A DNA stretch of 64,000 bases from Perca fluviatilis (Eukaryota > Chordata > Actinopteri > Perciformes > Percidae), in NCBI RefSeq assembly GCF_010015445.1, contig NC_053119.1:21227050-21291049 (forward strand), written 5' to 3'. The notes beneath the pieces were generated by a model, which saw only the letters and a list, made by a program, of their open reading frames with translations, was not told where the DNA came from and did not search any database. Every line of letters starts with the position of its first letter. Within the stretch, counting starts at the first letter, position 1. The position numbers and the translations under genes were made by a program. Shown here piece by piece: positions 23,801 through 36,480 of this stretch.

Positions 23801-25083
23801 GATGGAAGACTGCATGAGTTTTGCCTTTCAAACTATGGATCAACTATAATACAGTTGCATCATTTAAAAAAAGAAACCCTTGCTTTCATCTGCACCAAGG
23901 CTTCCTGTAAGGCCCTGTTCAGAAGTTGTTGTGAAACGTGTCCTCTGCTGGATTTCTCAAAAAGCACCTTAGCGCTGACCTCATCACTAAGACAGCGTTG
24001 GGTATCCGAGCCGTGCTCAGCGTGTTTGTGATTTTCAGGTTGTGCTCCGCTAGGCTCTGAATGTGAGGTCAGGCATTAAGGGCTAGTTTCTCAAACTTTA
24101 TCTCTATTCTAGGACTGAAACGCTTTTTCAAGTGACATTTTTCCCATTGTTATCTCAGTCTAGACTGTAGTGATACTGTGTTTTTGGAAACGTGCCCATC
24201 ATGTTTAAACAGGGCCTGTGCCACACACCCTCCTCTGTACTACATTGGTTTTAAGGCATTCTTGTTTGCTAAAGGTGTTGATGTTGGACTGCTTTCTGCT
24301 TGCTGATGAGGCACTTAACAGGATCAAATGTTGGGAAGTTGTGTACCTCACTCGCCAAAGGTGATTATTGATGAGAAGATCTTGTTTGTGTTAGAAGTGT
24401 GACGGCTATGAGCTTGTCTTTCCTGTCAAGAATGCACACTTAATCGCTTGTAGGGAAGCATTGGAGCAAAGCGCAAAAAGGACTTGAATTATTCTGCTCT
24501 TGTTTTCATCCACAAGCAAACCAAACTCTGATTGTGTTATCTAATCTAGCCTTCATTGTCATGTTGTGTTTACCAAGGATTATGCTACAATGTGTTCAGT
24601 TTGTCAGATGATGACAAAGGCATGGTCTGTGATCTATGCAAGGGTTATTTGTTTTTGTTTTTTCTTATATCACTTATGATTTCATCTTACATTAACTTCA
24701 ATAAATTTTTAAGGATCTGCTGGTGTATTCTCATTTCGGCTCGGGATGGGTGTATATATCTGCACTAACGGACCTGCACAAAAACCTACATAAATCAAAC
24801 TATCTGCAGAAATGTGCTGCAGTGTGCGAGAGCTCGAGGTCTCAATCTAAACGTGTCCTACCATTGTATTACAGTACCCTCTGACTGAAGCTATTAGCAG
24901 TGATTCACGGAGCTAAGGTAATGGTTACACACTAATCCTCCTGCCCCAGGGGAGGCCCACTTACCTTTGTCATTACCTGCGAGTTGTTACACATCTCAGG
25001 GGCCTTAGGGGGCTCCCCTCCATTCTCTGCTTCTTCCACAGAGCGTGACTCTGAGGGGTTGTGCATTTGCTAAGTGTGGTATT

Positions 25084-25270
25084 TAAAGTTATTACGGCTG
25101 CAACTTACAATTATTTCATTAATGATCTATGAAAATAGTGAAACATGCCCGTAACAACATCCAAAGCCCAAGGTGAGGTCTTCAAACTGCTTGTTTGGTC
25201 TAAAACCTAAAGATATTCAGTGTACTATCACATAAGACAAATAAATGCTGTGAATGATTGGTATTTTTAA
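25084..25270 (+). repeat. Teleost dispersed repeat ('ggctgcaactta' family)
   Basis: Begins TACGGCTGCAACTTAC, continues with TTATTTCATTAATGATC, and carries CAAAGCCCAAGGTGAGGTC, TTCAAACTGCTTGTTTGGTC, AAACCTAAAGATATTCAG in the fixed order seen in many teleost genomes. Related, more decayed copies lie at 3750-3965, 31885-32080 and 39925-40050. Confidence 0.55.
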
Positions 25271-25929
25271 TATAAATTGAGTATCAAAATAGTTGTTTCA
25301 GAGTAGATTTTAAATGCTGAGTTAAGTTTTTGTAATACATCTACTTAAAATATAACCTTTTCAAGCATATTCTTAAACATCTTGTTTCTAAAAGTGTGAT
25401 TTATTAAATGATTTATTATATTATATTATATCATATACAGTGTTAAATACATGCAGCTGTCGAGGGCAGTAACCCTAAAACAGCGAACAAACAAATACAT
25501 CCAATCATAGAATAGTCAAGCGATGAAACTGAAAGAAGTGGGCACAATTTTTGGGGTGTGAAAATGATTAATTCCCACTTCTGTCCTGTGATGGCGTGAA
25601 GCTGAATATTTGTGGAGAACATTGGACAGCAGAGGCATCACGCTGAATGCTGCAGCTCATCTGTCTCTCTCTCTATCTGTCCATCTGTGTCTCTCTGTGT
25701 CTCTGTCCTTCTCAGTTTCTCTGTCTGCCGCAGGCTCTCTGTTGACTGCAGCCCGGCTCTGTGTTTGCTGTTTGGTGACCTTAACAGAAGTGAGCCTCTT
25801 CTGCTTCCTTGTCCTCTGCATTGCCCTCAGGAAATGCAGCACTCCTCACTCTGCAGGCAGCAGCAGTAAGGGTGGGGTAAACTGGCGCTGGTCCCACTCT
25901 TCTTGCATACACACACTTTTTCTCTCTCC

Positions 25930-25930
25930 C

Positions 25931-25983
<53 letters not shown>
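25930..25983. repeat. (CTGT)n microsatellite
   Basis: About 13 tandem CTGT units inside a longer CT-rich stretch. The predicted peptides on both strands are repeat artefacts. Confidence 0.95.
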
Positions 25984-25992
<9 letters not shown>

Positions 25993-27782
25993 CTGAGTGC
26001 TGTGAAGCTCCACCGGACTGTAATAGGACAGAGCATAGTACAAAAGAGGAGCTCAGTCATAGTAGAGGAAATCACACCTGCTTTTCTTAGTTTTCTCTCT
26101 CTCTTCCTTATCTTATCTTTCACCTAGCTACATGCTCACACAAATAGGGATTCAAACATCCAATCATCACTGTCAGAAAACTACGTTTCTATGTGCTCAT
26201 TTTTACTTTTTCCATGTCCTCCATGGCCATTTGTCTAATCAATATTTCCATATCAGCAAAGGCATAAATGACTATGTGTAATGTGAAAGACAAACCCGCA
26301 AAGAATTACCAACCAACTTAGCTCTGAAAACAATTTAATCGTCTTTCAGTTCATTGTTTTGGTTTCAACTTTACTGTTTTGGTTCAGTCTCACTGCTGTC
26401 ACCAACCCTGTCCCCAGCAGCAGCAGGCAGCTGTTTTCAGTAAAAAAAAAAAGAAAAAAAACTGTACGCTACCTGCCCAGCACCAAACAGCAGACACAGT
26501 TAGCGACTAGCTGGAGAACATAGTGGAGCAGTTAAAGAGCCAGATGTTTCCATCTGGAGTTAGTGGAGACCAAAATAGAGGCAACAGGAGAGTGATTATT
26601 GGACTTTGATTTGCCAGGTGACCAGAAACACGACTACAACTGAATGCTAATGTTTCTCTGTAACTGCTGGATGTATTCAGCTGGCAACTTTTTGCATAGC
26701 AACATATGTCAGTGTTGTGTTAACAGCTTAGATTGTAAGGTTTACAGCTTGTCTTATTCCATATTCTCTGATACTATCACATACACAGTATATTCTGTAC
26801 TGGCCAACTTAGTGAAATATTAAAACCTAAGACACACCACTCCATCAAAAGGAATATTGTAAATGTCTTGTGCATCATTTTAAATTAATTTTTCCTAATA
26901 GTCAAACTGGCATTATTTGGTATCGCTGAAACCTTTAGTCCACTCTCCACTAGAATTTAATATAAAGTTGTATGTGTTTGAACAATGTTTGGCTACAGAG
27001 CACATAGTTTGTCAGTGAGGTTTAAAGACTAAGGTTGGTGATATGTTTTTCTTATTGTCAACAAATTCCACAAAACCAAGAAATGGTGTTAGTCTGTCTC
27101 TCAATACTTTTTGAGACACAAGCCCACTGGTTCCTACTGAGGATGTAAAAAAAGAGTTACAAATCTATAGTTTAATTTCCATAAGAGACTGAATAGTTTC
27201 CTTAAACAACTGAGCACTGTAGATTTTAGCATACAATACTAAAATGGGTACATTGTGCATTTGTTGGGGATTAGTTTCAGCTGTGGATTTGGTGCTCTGA
27301 ATATTTACAGCAACATGATAGTGTATGCAGGATTAACAGTACAGTGTTTATGGTAATATTTCACATCAACGATTAAACAGGATCACTTCATTAATGGATT
27401 GGTTGTCAAGAAAAATACAGAATATCAACTCTTTTTCTAAAAAGTTAACTTTACACACTGCCTGGTGGGTGTTTATTGGACATTTCAGGTCAACACATGC
27501 ACAGAGGTCTCAGCCTCCACTTGCAAATGAGAAAGATGTAATTGATACTGTGGTATAAGCCTCTGTCTTGGTAATCCCTGATCAGCATGTAGAACTAATT
27601 GAGGTGCTGTCGTTCAGTGGTGCAGTAGGACTCCATCGAGATTAACGCCCTCCTCCTCCTCCTCCTTCTTCTACGCTCTATTTTACAACTGCCTGAACCC
27701 AATGCTCATCACCAGTGTTTACAACCGTGCCTGCATGCAAATATACTGTGGCTGCATGTGCTCACTCCCTCCCTCTCTCTCA

Positions 27783-27892
<110 letters not shown>

Positions 27893-28794
27893 ATGGCCGA
27901 TTTGCCTGAGTCAGGCCTCTGGCTCACTTGTTATTCCCTGATCGATTTCTTTGAAGACAGACTCTCATCCCATATCCCTTGTACAAAAATGCCATGCCAT
28001 TCCTGTTGACATCATCCAAAACGTTTCTCAAGGGCTTTTTCATTGTGGCCCCATAACAGTACCATATGATCACTCTATATCAAATCACAAGTGTTCACTG
28101 GTGTTGGCTTTATCGCTGTGTAAAACTAAATGCACAGTGGTCCGCCTCTAACAGCCTCATATACAGTAGGTTCTGAACGTCAACAACGTGCAAAATAGCT
28201 TTGACAGCATTATTGGATCTCCCATGCTTGAGCCAAAGCCCTTGGGCCTAACACTACCCCGCCCCCAGGTCCAAGCCCACCAGCCTCTCTTACCCCGATC
28301 CCAGAGGTCCTCTCTCTGGCCCACTTCCTCTTTGCATTACTTCCATCAGGCCGAGCTGCTGACACACTTGTTTAATAATTAAGGGCACGTCCATAATATC
28401 CTCATCCTTGTGGAAGTCCACAAATCGTCTCTGTGAAACTCAGGCCAGTTAAATGTATCTCTTTACCCTATATCACTGTAGTGATACGTAGGAGATGATA
28501 CAATCCAGTGAAGGTGTGACAATCAGGAGGAATGAGTTCATCAAGAATTACCCACTCATCTTTTTATCAGTTTATCCAATTTCCATTGACGTAGACACAC
28601 TCACACATGTGGTGGTGTCTGCCATCACACCGTGTTCTAGGAATAATGCATGATGGAGTACATTAACTATAAAGATGCATCGATATGTCTGATTGTCCAC
28701 AGTCCCTCAGTGTGCCCATAAATCAATCAATCTATAAACTGATGAGTCCATCTATTCATCTACTCATCCATGAAAAGAAGCAGTGCTGGAACAA

Positions 28795-29165
28795 GAGTCT
28801 ACAGCCATGCTACTAGCTCTGTGAGGCTGTACTTTGGCACAGCTGGGCCTCAATGCTAACATCAGTATGCTACCATGTGCATAATGACAATGCTAACATG
28901 TTAAGCAGTTATGTTTACCATGTTCAGCATCTTAGTGTTAGAAAGCTAACATTCGCTAATGAGCACTAAACAAACTACAGCTGAGACTGATGAAATTGTC
29001 ATTAGTTTTTCAGGTTTTTGGTCATAAACCAAAATATTGGACAAATTAAAAGTTTGAATTAAAGGTTAAGTAATGACCAAAGTAATTACAATTAATATTC
29101 ATGTTTCAGGGAAACATGAATATCTCAACCAAATTTCATGGCCATCCATCCAATAGCTAAGACAC
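28795..29165 (-). repeat. Dispersed repeat rich in GCTAACATG, inverted partner of 32570-32930
   Basis: Contains GTCTACAGCCATGCTACTAG, CTGTGAGGCTGTACTTTG, CAATGCTAACATCAG, ACAATGCTAACATG and GGTCATAAACCAAAATATT, then AACCAAATTTCATGGCCATC and CCATCCAATAG. Reverse-complemented, this is the order seen in the copy at 32570-32930. It is a very common teleost repeat; its class is not clear to me. Confidence 0.6.
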
Positions 29166-29668
29166 ACTAAAAAACACAAATGCCAACCACATGGAGGAGC
29201 TAGAGGAAAAGTCAGAGGATCAACAAAGTCATCAGGATTCATCCTCTGGACAAGTACTGACACTTAATGTTACTTGTTAATGGACTCTTTCTTTCCAACT
29301 ATCTCTTCAGTCAGGATAGAAACTGTTATCAATGCTCCCAGTCTGGATGTGTCCTTGTGGTATCAGGCGATGTGGATCTCAGTTTACCTGCTCCTCCTGC
29401 CCAGTGTGCAGTGTCAGCGTGCTTGTCTGGGGGAGAAAATTCAAAACTTAACATCAATGAAAACTGGTGCTGTGACCTTCCCGCTTCAATTACATCACAG
29501 CACAGCGCTTAAGGAGGTTGGCAAATACAAAACCACAAAAGGATATCACCATGAAGCACGAGGGCTGTGCCGAGGTACACATGCTGACTGGAGTCTGAAG
29601 CAGCACCAAAGGTCACTGTAAAGCTGGAAAGGGTGTTTAGTTGTTGATACTGTCAGGGATATGATCTT
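29166..29668. other. Short intergenic stretch, nothing recognised
   Basis: Two overlapping short open frames near 29267-29621 show no family resemblance and no splice context that I can support. Confidence 0.4.
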
Positions 29669-30099
29669 TTAAAGGAATAGTTTGACATTTTGGGAATTTG
29701 TATTTCTTGGCAAGAGTTTCTGTATATGTAAAGATTAATACCACTCATGTTTGTGTATGTTAAATCTAAAGCTGGTTATCTTAGCTTAACACAAAGACTG
29801 GAAAGAAGGGGAAACAGCTAGCCTAGCTCTCTCTGAAACGCTTCAATGTAGTTTTTGTGTGGATTAAATAAACAATATACAATGTGTTAATTATTGAACT
29901 TTAGAGGTGCTGGTACTGTAGGCTGGTTTTGTTACCTTTGGACAGAGCCAGGCTTGCTGTTTTCCCATGTTTCAGTCTTCAAGCTAAGTTTAAATAACTG
30001 GACACTGCAATGGCTCCAGCTTATATTTGTGGTATGAATCTTTTCATCTAACTCTCGGCAAGAAAACATATTTCCCCAAATTTTGAACTTATCCTTTAA
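29669..30099. mobile_element. 431 bp fold-back element with TTAA ends
   Basis: TTAA at 29669-29672 is followed by AGGAATAGTTTGACATTTTG. The far end reads CCCCAAATTTTGAACTTATCCT before TTAA at 30096-30099. Internal arms also pair: CTTAGCTTAACACAAAGACT / AGTCTTCAAGCTAAG and GAAACAGCTAGCCTAGCTC / GAGCCAGGCTTGCTGTTTTC. It is non-coding. A hAT element is inserted at its right terminus. Confidence 0.75.
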
Positions 30100-30101
30100 G
30101 T

Positions 30102-30514
30102 CAGAGGTTCCCAAAGTGGAGGACGGGGACCCCCAGGAGTCCTTGAGGGGGTTCCAAATAATCTATTTTCCCTATAAGGCAAGGCAAGGCAGCCTTATTT
30201 ACATAGCACATATCAGCAACAAGGCAATTCAAAGTGCTTTACACAAAACATTAAAGAGCAATTAAAAACTAGTAAAAACATTATTTAAAGAGAATATAAA
30301 AACAGCTAAAATAGAATAAGACATGTATAAAGTTATGCTAAGTCTTTAGATGACATCCATTAGTAAGACAATGACAGGATGTAAGACTTTTTTGATGATG
30401 GGTTTCTGTAATAAAACATCCTATCATATGGGGGACCCTAGGTAAAATGGGGGCCCGTGGTCTAATTTGTGTTAGTTTAGGGGTCCTTGGTGTGAAAAAG
30501 TTTGGGAACCACTG
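30102..30514. mobile_element. 413 bp non-autonomous hAT element with perfect 8 bp duplication
   Basis: The ends are CAGAGGTTCCCAAAGT and (near the right end) GTTTGGGAACCACTG, the classic hAT CAGNGGTTCYCAAAC termini. CTTTAAGT is duplicated directly at 30094-30101 and 30515-30522. Internally, 30180-30280 carries GGCAAGGCAGCCTTATTTAC and CAAGGCAATTCAAAGTGCTT, a separate common teleost repeat, which suggests a composite. The duplication overlaps the TTAA end of the neighbouring fold-back element, so the hAT inserted there later. Confidence 0.88.
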
Positions 30515-30674
30515 CTTTAAGTCAATGGACTAAGATGCCTCCACTACCATCCCTGCCTCGTAGCCCATTTATTAGTCTCATTCATTTAACTGAATGTCTC
30601 AACTACAGCCTGAAAGTCTCCTGCAACACATTACTGTACTCTACTGTACTGTACTACTGATTTGTTATCACTTC

Positions 30675-31301
30675 TTAAAGCGCCCATATTATGCTCATTT
30701 TCAGGTTCATAATTGTATTTTGAGGTTGTACCAGAATAGGTTTACATGGTTTAATAAAAAATATATATATATTTTTGTTGTTATGCACATTGCTGCAGCT
30801 CCTCTTTTTGTGTTCAGGTACCATCTTTGTTGGGATTCGCACATGTGCAGTAGCTAGGTAAGGATCACATCAGATAGCTAGCTGTTTCTCTAACTTCAGT
30901 CAGTGTTAGCAGAATTAGCCGGAAGACTTCTTCTAAACGAGGGCGCACTTCCAACTTTGCGTGGAATACCTGCAGAACAAGGACAGAACAGAGACATTAG
31001 TTCCTTTGTAAATTATGGTGAACTAGTGTGTGTTGTAGCATTGTTTTGCCATTGAGAATGAGGGGGCTAACCTCTAGCATGGTTTAGCCCCCTCGTTTTG
31101 GCTAGTGATGTAGAAAACCCTGCAGATTTTGAACAGCTCACCTGGAGACTGAAGGCAGGACACATTCAGAAACGCGTATCTCACTCAAAACAGCATGGAT
31201 GTTTTTTTTTCCAAGTTTGTATGCGTGTGGAAGCACCAGAGACACAAAATAACACCCCAAATCGCAGAAAAAGTGATTTTTTCATAATATGGGCACTTTA
31301 A
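30675..31301. mobile_element. 627 bp element with TTAA ends and CATAATATGGGC termini
   Basis: TTAA at 30675-30678 is followed by AGCGCCCATATTATG, and the far end reads CATAATATGGGCACT before TTAA at 31298-31301. The inner sequence (CAGGTTCATAATTGTATTTT, GTTGTACCAGAATAGG) is common in teleosts. It has no transposase frame. Confidence 0.8.
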
Positions 31302-33097
31302 ACCTCTTTTGAAAACAGATCTTAACCTTATATTCGGTATTGAGGCAGTTTGATGTTCAGGTCAAATATTGATGACCCATAAATAGCTGTCATGTCTTTA
31401 ATAAAAAATAAAAAGGAAAATAAAACATGCATTCAATATGTCTTTTCCCTGATGTTACAGGAGGGGACACATAGACATTGTTGGACATGAACCACTGTCC
31501 ATGTTGCACAACATACAGACCCCATACAGAAGAGCCATTACATATTGTACGATGATGGAGGAGCATGTCAGTTTTCCTGGCCATGACACACTAAGTGGAC
31601 TGCTGGTGGAGTTTACAGTAAAGGCTTGTATGCACACTGCAAAAAATATCCAGCTTATTGAGTCATTTAATCTTCTGAGTCGCTCTAACTTAATTTTTTT
31701 TTTGGAAAGCAAGAAAATTACAACTAAGATGAAAAACTGTGATGCATTTTGAGTGTCAATTACAGTATCTGCCTTTTTCTTTATTTATTTTGTCCTCACA
31801 AGAAAATGTAAATGGAAAGCCCTGCAAAGAAGTTGAATTATTTACTCGTACTAGCATTTGTAAATAATGTTTTTCAGTGTTTCAAGGCTACAACTAACTT
31901 AACTAACATATTTTATTATGTATTAAACCACTGATTATTTTCTTGATTAATCAATTAGTTATTGATTGAATAGTGGGTTTATAAAACATAAGAAAACTTA
32001 ATAAGATCGCAAGAGGATGAAAGGTGGTAAAATTGACCAACTAATCAATTAAGTGACGAAACGTTCAGCTGTAGTTTTAATAGCTTTATATAAGACTACA
32101 TAACCTGTCAAAATGGTAATTTCTTGCAGTGCATGCAGCTCCAGGGGTGAGAGAGCCTGTCAAAGGCTGACAAATGGAGAGTGCTTTCTGATGAGAGCCG
32201 TCCGTACAGGTTTCCCATGCAGGCAGCCAGACCAGGGTCAGGAAATTATTTATATATATCATCGAACATCATAATGTCATATGAAAACCACATAGCCTCT
32301 AAATGTAAGTTCAGATTGTGACGCACATGAAGGTTATTTTTTAAAGTCTATGGGTAAGACAAAGCAAAACAGCTGTACAGATCTTAATGGATGAATTACT
32401 GAATGGGCCTATCAGGCAGAGGCCCAGGGGCCCTTAGGCCTCTGCCTTTGCTTGAAGTGACTGTTAACATTACTTGTTGTAAAGTCACCGAGCATAGTTA
32501 AAAGTACTGAGCTATGCTAGTAATGTGGCTCCAAGGATGCAACGATGACCAGTCCACCACTTTGGTCCGGACTTAAATATCTCAACAAGTATAGGATGGG
32601 CTGGCATAAAACTGTAGCAACATTCATGTCCCACAGAGGTAGTTTCCAATTGACTTTTGTGATCTCGACAACTATTGGATGGATTGCCATAATAGTTGGT
32701 ACAGACATTCATGTTCCCCTCAGGATAAATCGTAATATTTTTGACGATCCTGTGCCCAGCTGTACTTTGTGTTTAGCGCATATTAGCAAATGTTAGCATG
32801 CTAACACGCTAAACTAAGCTGGTAATAATAATATCTACTTACCCTGAGCATGCTAGCATTGTCAATATGAACAAGTTAGCATGCTGATGTTAGCATTTAG
32901 CTCAAAGCATCAAAGCATGGCTGTATGTCCATATGTCCAATGTCCATATTCATAAGCAAGATGGAAAGTCCTTAAGCAGGCTGCATATCTTAAAATAACA
33001 AATACAAAACAGAGTTTGGAGGAACACAAGGTCAGGTCCCGTCAATTGAATTAAAGCAATTGAATGAGATATCAACACTGCTGTATTTCAGTTTTGC
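31302..33097. other. Intergenic, repeats only
   Basis: Apart from a decayed dispersed repeat at about 31885-32080 (GGCTACAACTAACTT then GATTATTTTCTTGATTAATC) and the repeat at 32570-32930, nothing could be identified. Confidence 0.45.
32570..32930 (+). repeat. Dispersed repeat rich in GTTAGCATG, inverted partner of 28795-29165
   Basis: Order of motifs: CTCAACAAGTATAGGATGG, CTATTGGATGGATTGCCAT, GCCCAGCTGTACTTTGTG, GCAAATGTTAGCATGCTAAC, GCATGCTAGCATTGTC, CATGCTGATGTTAGCATTTA. It matches the reverse complement of the copy 3.4 kb to the left. Confidence 0.6.
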
Positions 33098-33272
33098 TTT
33101 TTTTTTGGGGTGGGGGGGGCTTTTCCATCTTTATTTTGATAGGACAACTAGGTGAGAAAGGGTAGACAAGCAGGAAATCATCACAGGTTGGATTTGAACC
33201 CTGGACCTCTGCATCGAGGTATAAACCTCCAAGTATATGTGCGCCTGCTCTACCCACTGAGCCAACCCTGCC
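33098..33272 (-). mobile_element. tRNA-derived SINE
   Basis: Read on the minus strand, the head is TTGGCTCAGTGGGTAGAGC (A box), followed by AGGTTTATACCTCG and GGGTTCAAATCCAACC (B box), then a SINE body and a run-rich tail at 33098-33125. The tRNA-like part has lost cloverleaf pairing, so this is a SINE head and not a functional tRNA gene. Confidence 0.8.
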
Positions 33273-34451
33273 ACATGTATTGTACTTTTTTAAGAGAAGG
33301 GGAGAGTCCAAAGAAAATATTAATAAGGCTTGCTTCCCCCTCCTGAAATAATTTTCATACACTAACTTAGGAAAATATAGTAGTCTATGCTGTAGTATTC
33401 AGTATGATATCTGTGCAGAGGAGTGTCAGTGTGGATGTGTTGTAGCAGGAAGCTTAAGGCAGCGTTTCTTCACATCCAGTTTGAACAAAATACTGAAGTA
33501 CAGATACAACAGCAGCACCTGAGAGTTCTGATTCACCCGTAAAATGTCACTGAAAGAGAGGCAAAAAACTACAAACAACGTGTTATTGTATATTGTCTCC
33601 TAATCCATCGACGCCTCTCAGCACAGGCAGCTCTCTTACCGCCAGCCACTGCAGCTACTGTGCCCTCTCCACATGCCCTCATAGCTGCAGTCCTCGAGGA
33701 AAGTGAGATTTCAGCAGTTTAACAGGCTGAACCCCCGCAGAGGACAGAGTGAAAAATCAGCTTCCTGCTTGTCCTGATGAAACACCTGGCCATAGTTAAA
33801 TGCTGTTTGCACACATTTATTTGCAAAACCTCAGTTAGACATTTACAGGCTGGAATTTGAAGTCCCAGTGATGTAAAAATCCCAATTCTGGTGCTTTCAA
33901 ATTAACAACACTACAACACTGCAATATGCAACTAAAAGGTGATTTGTCTCAATCAATTACCTCTAACCTCTTTTGCTTCATCATTCATCTTCGCTCCTCA
34001 ATCCTCCCCTTCCCCTTAAGACAATGAGCATGAATATGCAGTTTCAGCATGCAAATCAATAAACTAATTATTCCTTTTCGGCAACACTGTCAGTCACAGA
34101 GCACCTAATAATTAAGTCGGGCATGCTTTTAGGCGAATTCTGTGCCGGTCTATGTGCACTGGAGCAAAAAAATAAGGCCCAAACACGAGTTATTTTCTGT
34201 AGCTGTAGAAAATAAACAGATGCTATTCTTGTCAGGTATGCATCATCACAAAGACACCTCCATTATGTTTCAGTGCAGTGTCTGCATGAGTGTGTGTTGG
34301 CCGGGAACACTCTCAGCAGAGCTTTCCTCCCCATCTGTGTTGCTGCTGACTCATTGTCACAGCTTCTGAATCTGATGCCTGCTTGCATTATTCACACACA
34401 CACACACACACTCACCTTTCTCTGCTAGAGCCCCCTCAGCACCTGGAGCCT
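33273..34451. other. Intergenic, nothing recognised
   Basis: Low-complexity AT-rich DNA with a short CA tract near 34394-34411 and no gene-like frame. Confidence 0.4.
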
Positions 34452-34531
34452 GAAACTAGAGGGGGCTTAAAAAAAGAGGGGGCTCAAACTAGAGGACCTA
34501 AAAACCAGAAGGGCTGAAACCAGAAGGGGCT
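34452..34531. repeat. Small minisatellite, five 14-17 bp units
   Basis: Five consecutive units of the form (G/A)AAAC(T/C)AGAGGGGGCT: GAAACTAGAGGGGGCTT, AAAAAAAGAGGGGGCTC, AAACTAGAGGACCT, AAAAACCAGAAGGGCT, GAAACCAGAAGGGGCT. It is a degenerate purine-rich tandem array. Confidence 0.65.
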
Positions 34532-34633
34532 GCTCCAGCCGTCCCGGGGTGTCTGTTTTACCCACATGCCCCATTACACCAGAAACAAGGAAACTATTAA
34601 CAATTAACTGATTAGTCGATCAACAGAAAAAAT

Positions 34634-35106
34634 GTAAAGGTCCCGTGGCATGACAATTTCACTTTATGAGGTTTTTAACATTAATATGCGTTCCCCCAGC
34701 GGCTAGAAATGGCCATAGGTGTACACCGAGCCCTGGGTATCCTGCTCTGCCTTTGAGAAAATGAAAGCTCAGATGGGCCGATCTGGAATCTCCTCCTTAT
34801 GAGGTGATAAGGAGCAAGGTTACCTCCCCTTTCTCTGCTTTGCCCGCCCAAAGAATTTGGCCGGCCAGTTGGTCAAGGCCACACCCCCACCCTCCACCTT
34901 GCCCCCCTCTCTCCTCCTCAATAGCATTTAAAGCTACAGACACAGAAATGGCACATCCTAAGGAAAGCTCATTGTGGGACTGGCTCTAGTGGCTGTAATT
35001 CTGCACCAAGGCGGAATTTCGGGAAAGAGACTTCAGATACAGTATTAGGGGACCACTAAGGCCTATATAAAAGCATCCAAAAAGCACCATGTCATAGGAC
35101 CTTTAA
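34634..35106. mobile_element. 473 bp TTAA-type MITE, copy 1
   Basis: The left end reads GTAA then AGGTCCCGTGGCATG and the right end CATGTCATAGGACC then TTTAA, so the termini are imperfect inverted repeats. The inside carries GAAAGCTCAGATGGGCCGAT, TACCTCCCCTTTCTCTGC and AAAGCTCATTGTGGGAC. The reverse complement of the same sequence is found at 44821-45345. Non-coding. Confidence 0.78.
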
Positions 35107-36480
35107 AACTATTTTTTGGATTATTTTAATAGAATAATTGTTTGGAGCCTATTTATCAGCAAACATGTTTTATTGATAGTAACATATATTTATTTAAATA
35201 TAATGTTGAGACATGCTGAGTTGAAAGTGCTGATGTGGAGTTTTTAACACAGTATCATTTATATCTGAAATAAAAAACACTTGAATTGTTAATATTTTCA
35301 ATGATTAACAGACATACATACTTCTGATGAAAAAGTCCCAAAATGATTTGGGATATACAGTATATAAATATACTGGTTCATAGTTTTATTTCTTAGATTT
35401 GGCTGCTGTATTGTGTTTATAAATACTTAAACAATATTTGTATAACCTAAAACTGTTCAATAATAATATGTATATAAAGAAGTATAAACTTGTGTCGTTT
35501 GTCTTGTATTTTGGGTTCCTGGCAGCTTTACACTTTGTTAAATTGACAGAATATAAAGTCCGACTTATAACTGAGTTTGTGCTGAAAAAGGGACACCATG
35601 CATGTGGGGTAAGGACAGTTTAAAAGTTGCTAAGCAAAGACAAAAATGAAAGTCTGCAAGAATATTCCAGAATGATCCTGGGATCAGTATGGTTAATAAG
35701 CAAAAAAAGTGACAGCAGGCCCAAAAATGTTTGGTTGCGGCTTCTCCAATGTGAGGATTTGCTCTTTTATATCATTGGGTTTTAGTTAACACCACCTTAA
35801 GCCCTCCTATTAAGCATTTATAATCATTATATAAACATTTAATAAACATTTATAACACACTATAATGTAGTTGTAAGCAGTGCTGTAATAAGCAGTGCTG
35901 TAATAAGGGTTTATTAATGTATTTGTCACTAGCTGGGCACCTGTAGGTGGAGATATTATCTTGTTATAACAGTTGTAATAACATAACATATTTCTTCATA
36001 GGAGAAGTTATAATTGTTGGCAGTCTCAATTTGGTCTGGCACAGTCTCAGACTTGACTAAATGATTAATCAGAAAAATAACCTCAATATTTATTTGAAAA
36101 TCATCTTAAATTGCATCTCTAAACAGGAATAACTTTGGGCTTGCTTCCTGGGGACTGCAAAAACCAAAAATAATTACATTTTAAATCATGTGTATATTGA
36201 GTCACCTGATTCCGATTAACAGTAGAAATAGCGAAGCCACTGTATGAGTATCGACAGTGCTCCTCCCTGTGTCTGTCAGAAGACCTACAGGACGGAAAAA
36301 AAACAGTGTGTGCTGCAGGTATCTACTGCTGCATTGGCGGGGGAGAGAGCAGAGCTACAAACATGCTCTGCTCCCACTGAAAAGACAAACATGGCACTAA
36401 AGAATATAACACCTCATTCTTATCTGCATTATAGTTGCATTTAATCATATGTGCCTAGTAAATACGTTGCAATGTTGGTT
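35107..36480. other. Intergenic, nothing firm
   Basis: AT-rich. A duplicated AAGCAGTGCTGTAATA (about 35876-35906) and TTTATAACACACTATAATG suggest an old repeat near 35800-35930. No gene-like frame. Confidence 0.4.

Noticed and set aside
25930..25983. CRISPR-like array
   Set aside because: Simple 4-base tandem repeat without spacers in a vertebrate genome.
29267..29621. Overlapping short open frames of 81 and 115 codons
   Set aside because: No recognisable domain, no splice partners, and similar lengths arise by chance here.
33185..33272. tRNA gene on the minus strand
   Set aside because: A and B boxes are present but the arms do not fold into a cloverleaf and a SINE body and tail follow; it is a SINE head. 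The same applies to 60531-60600.
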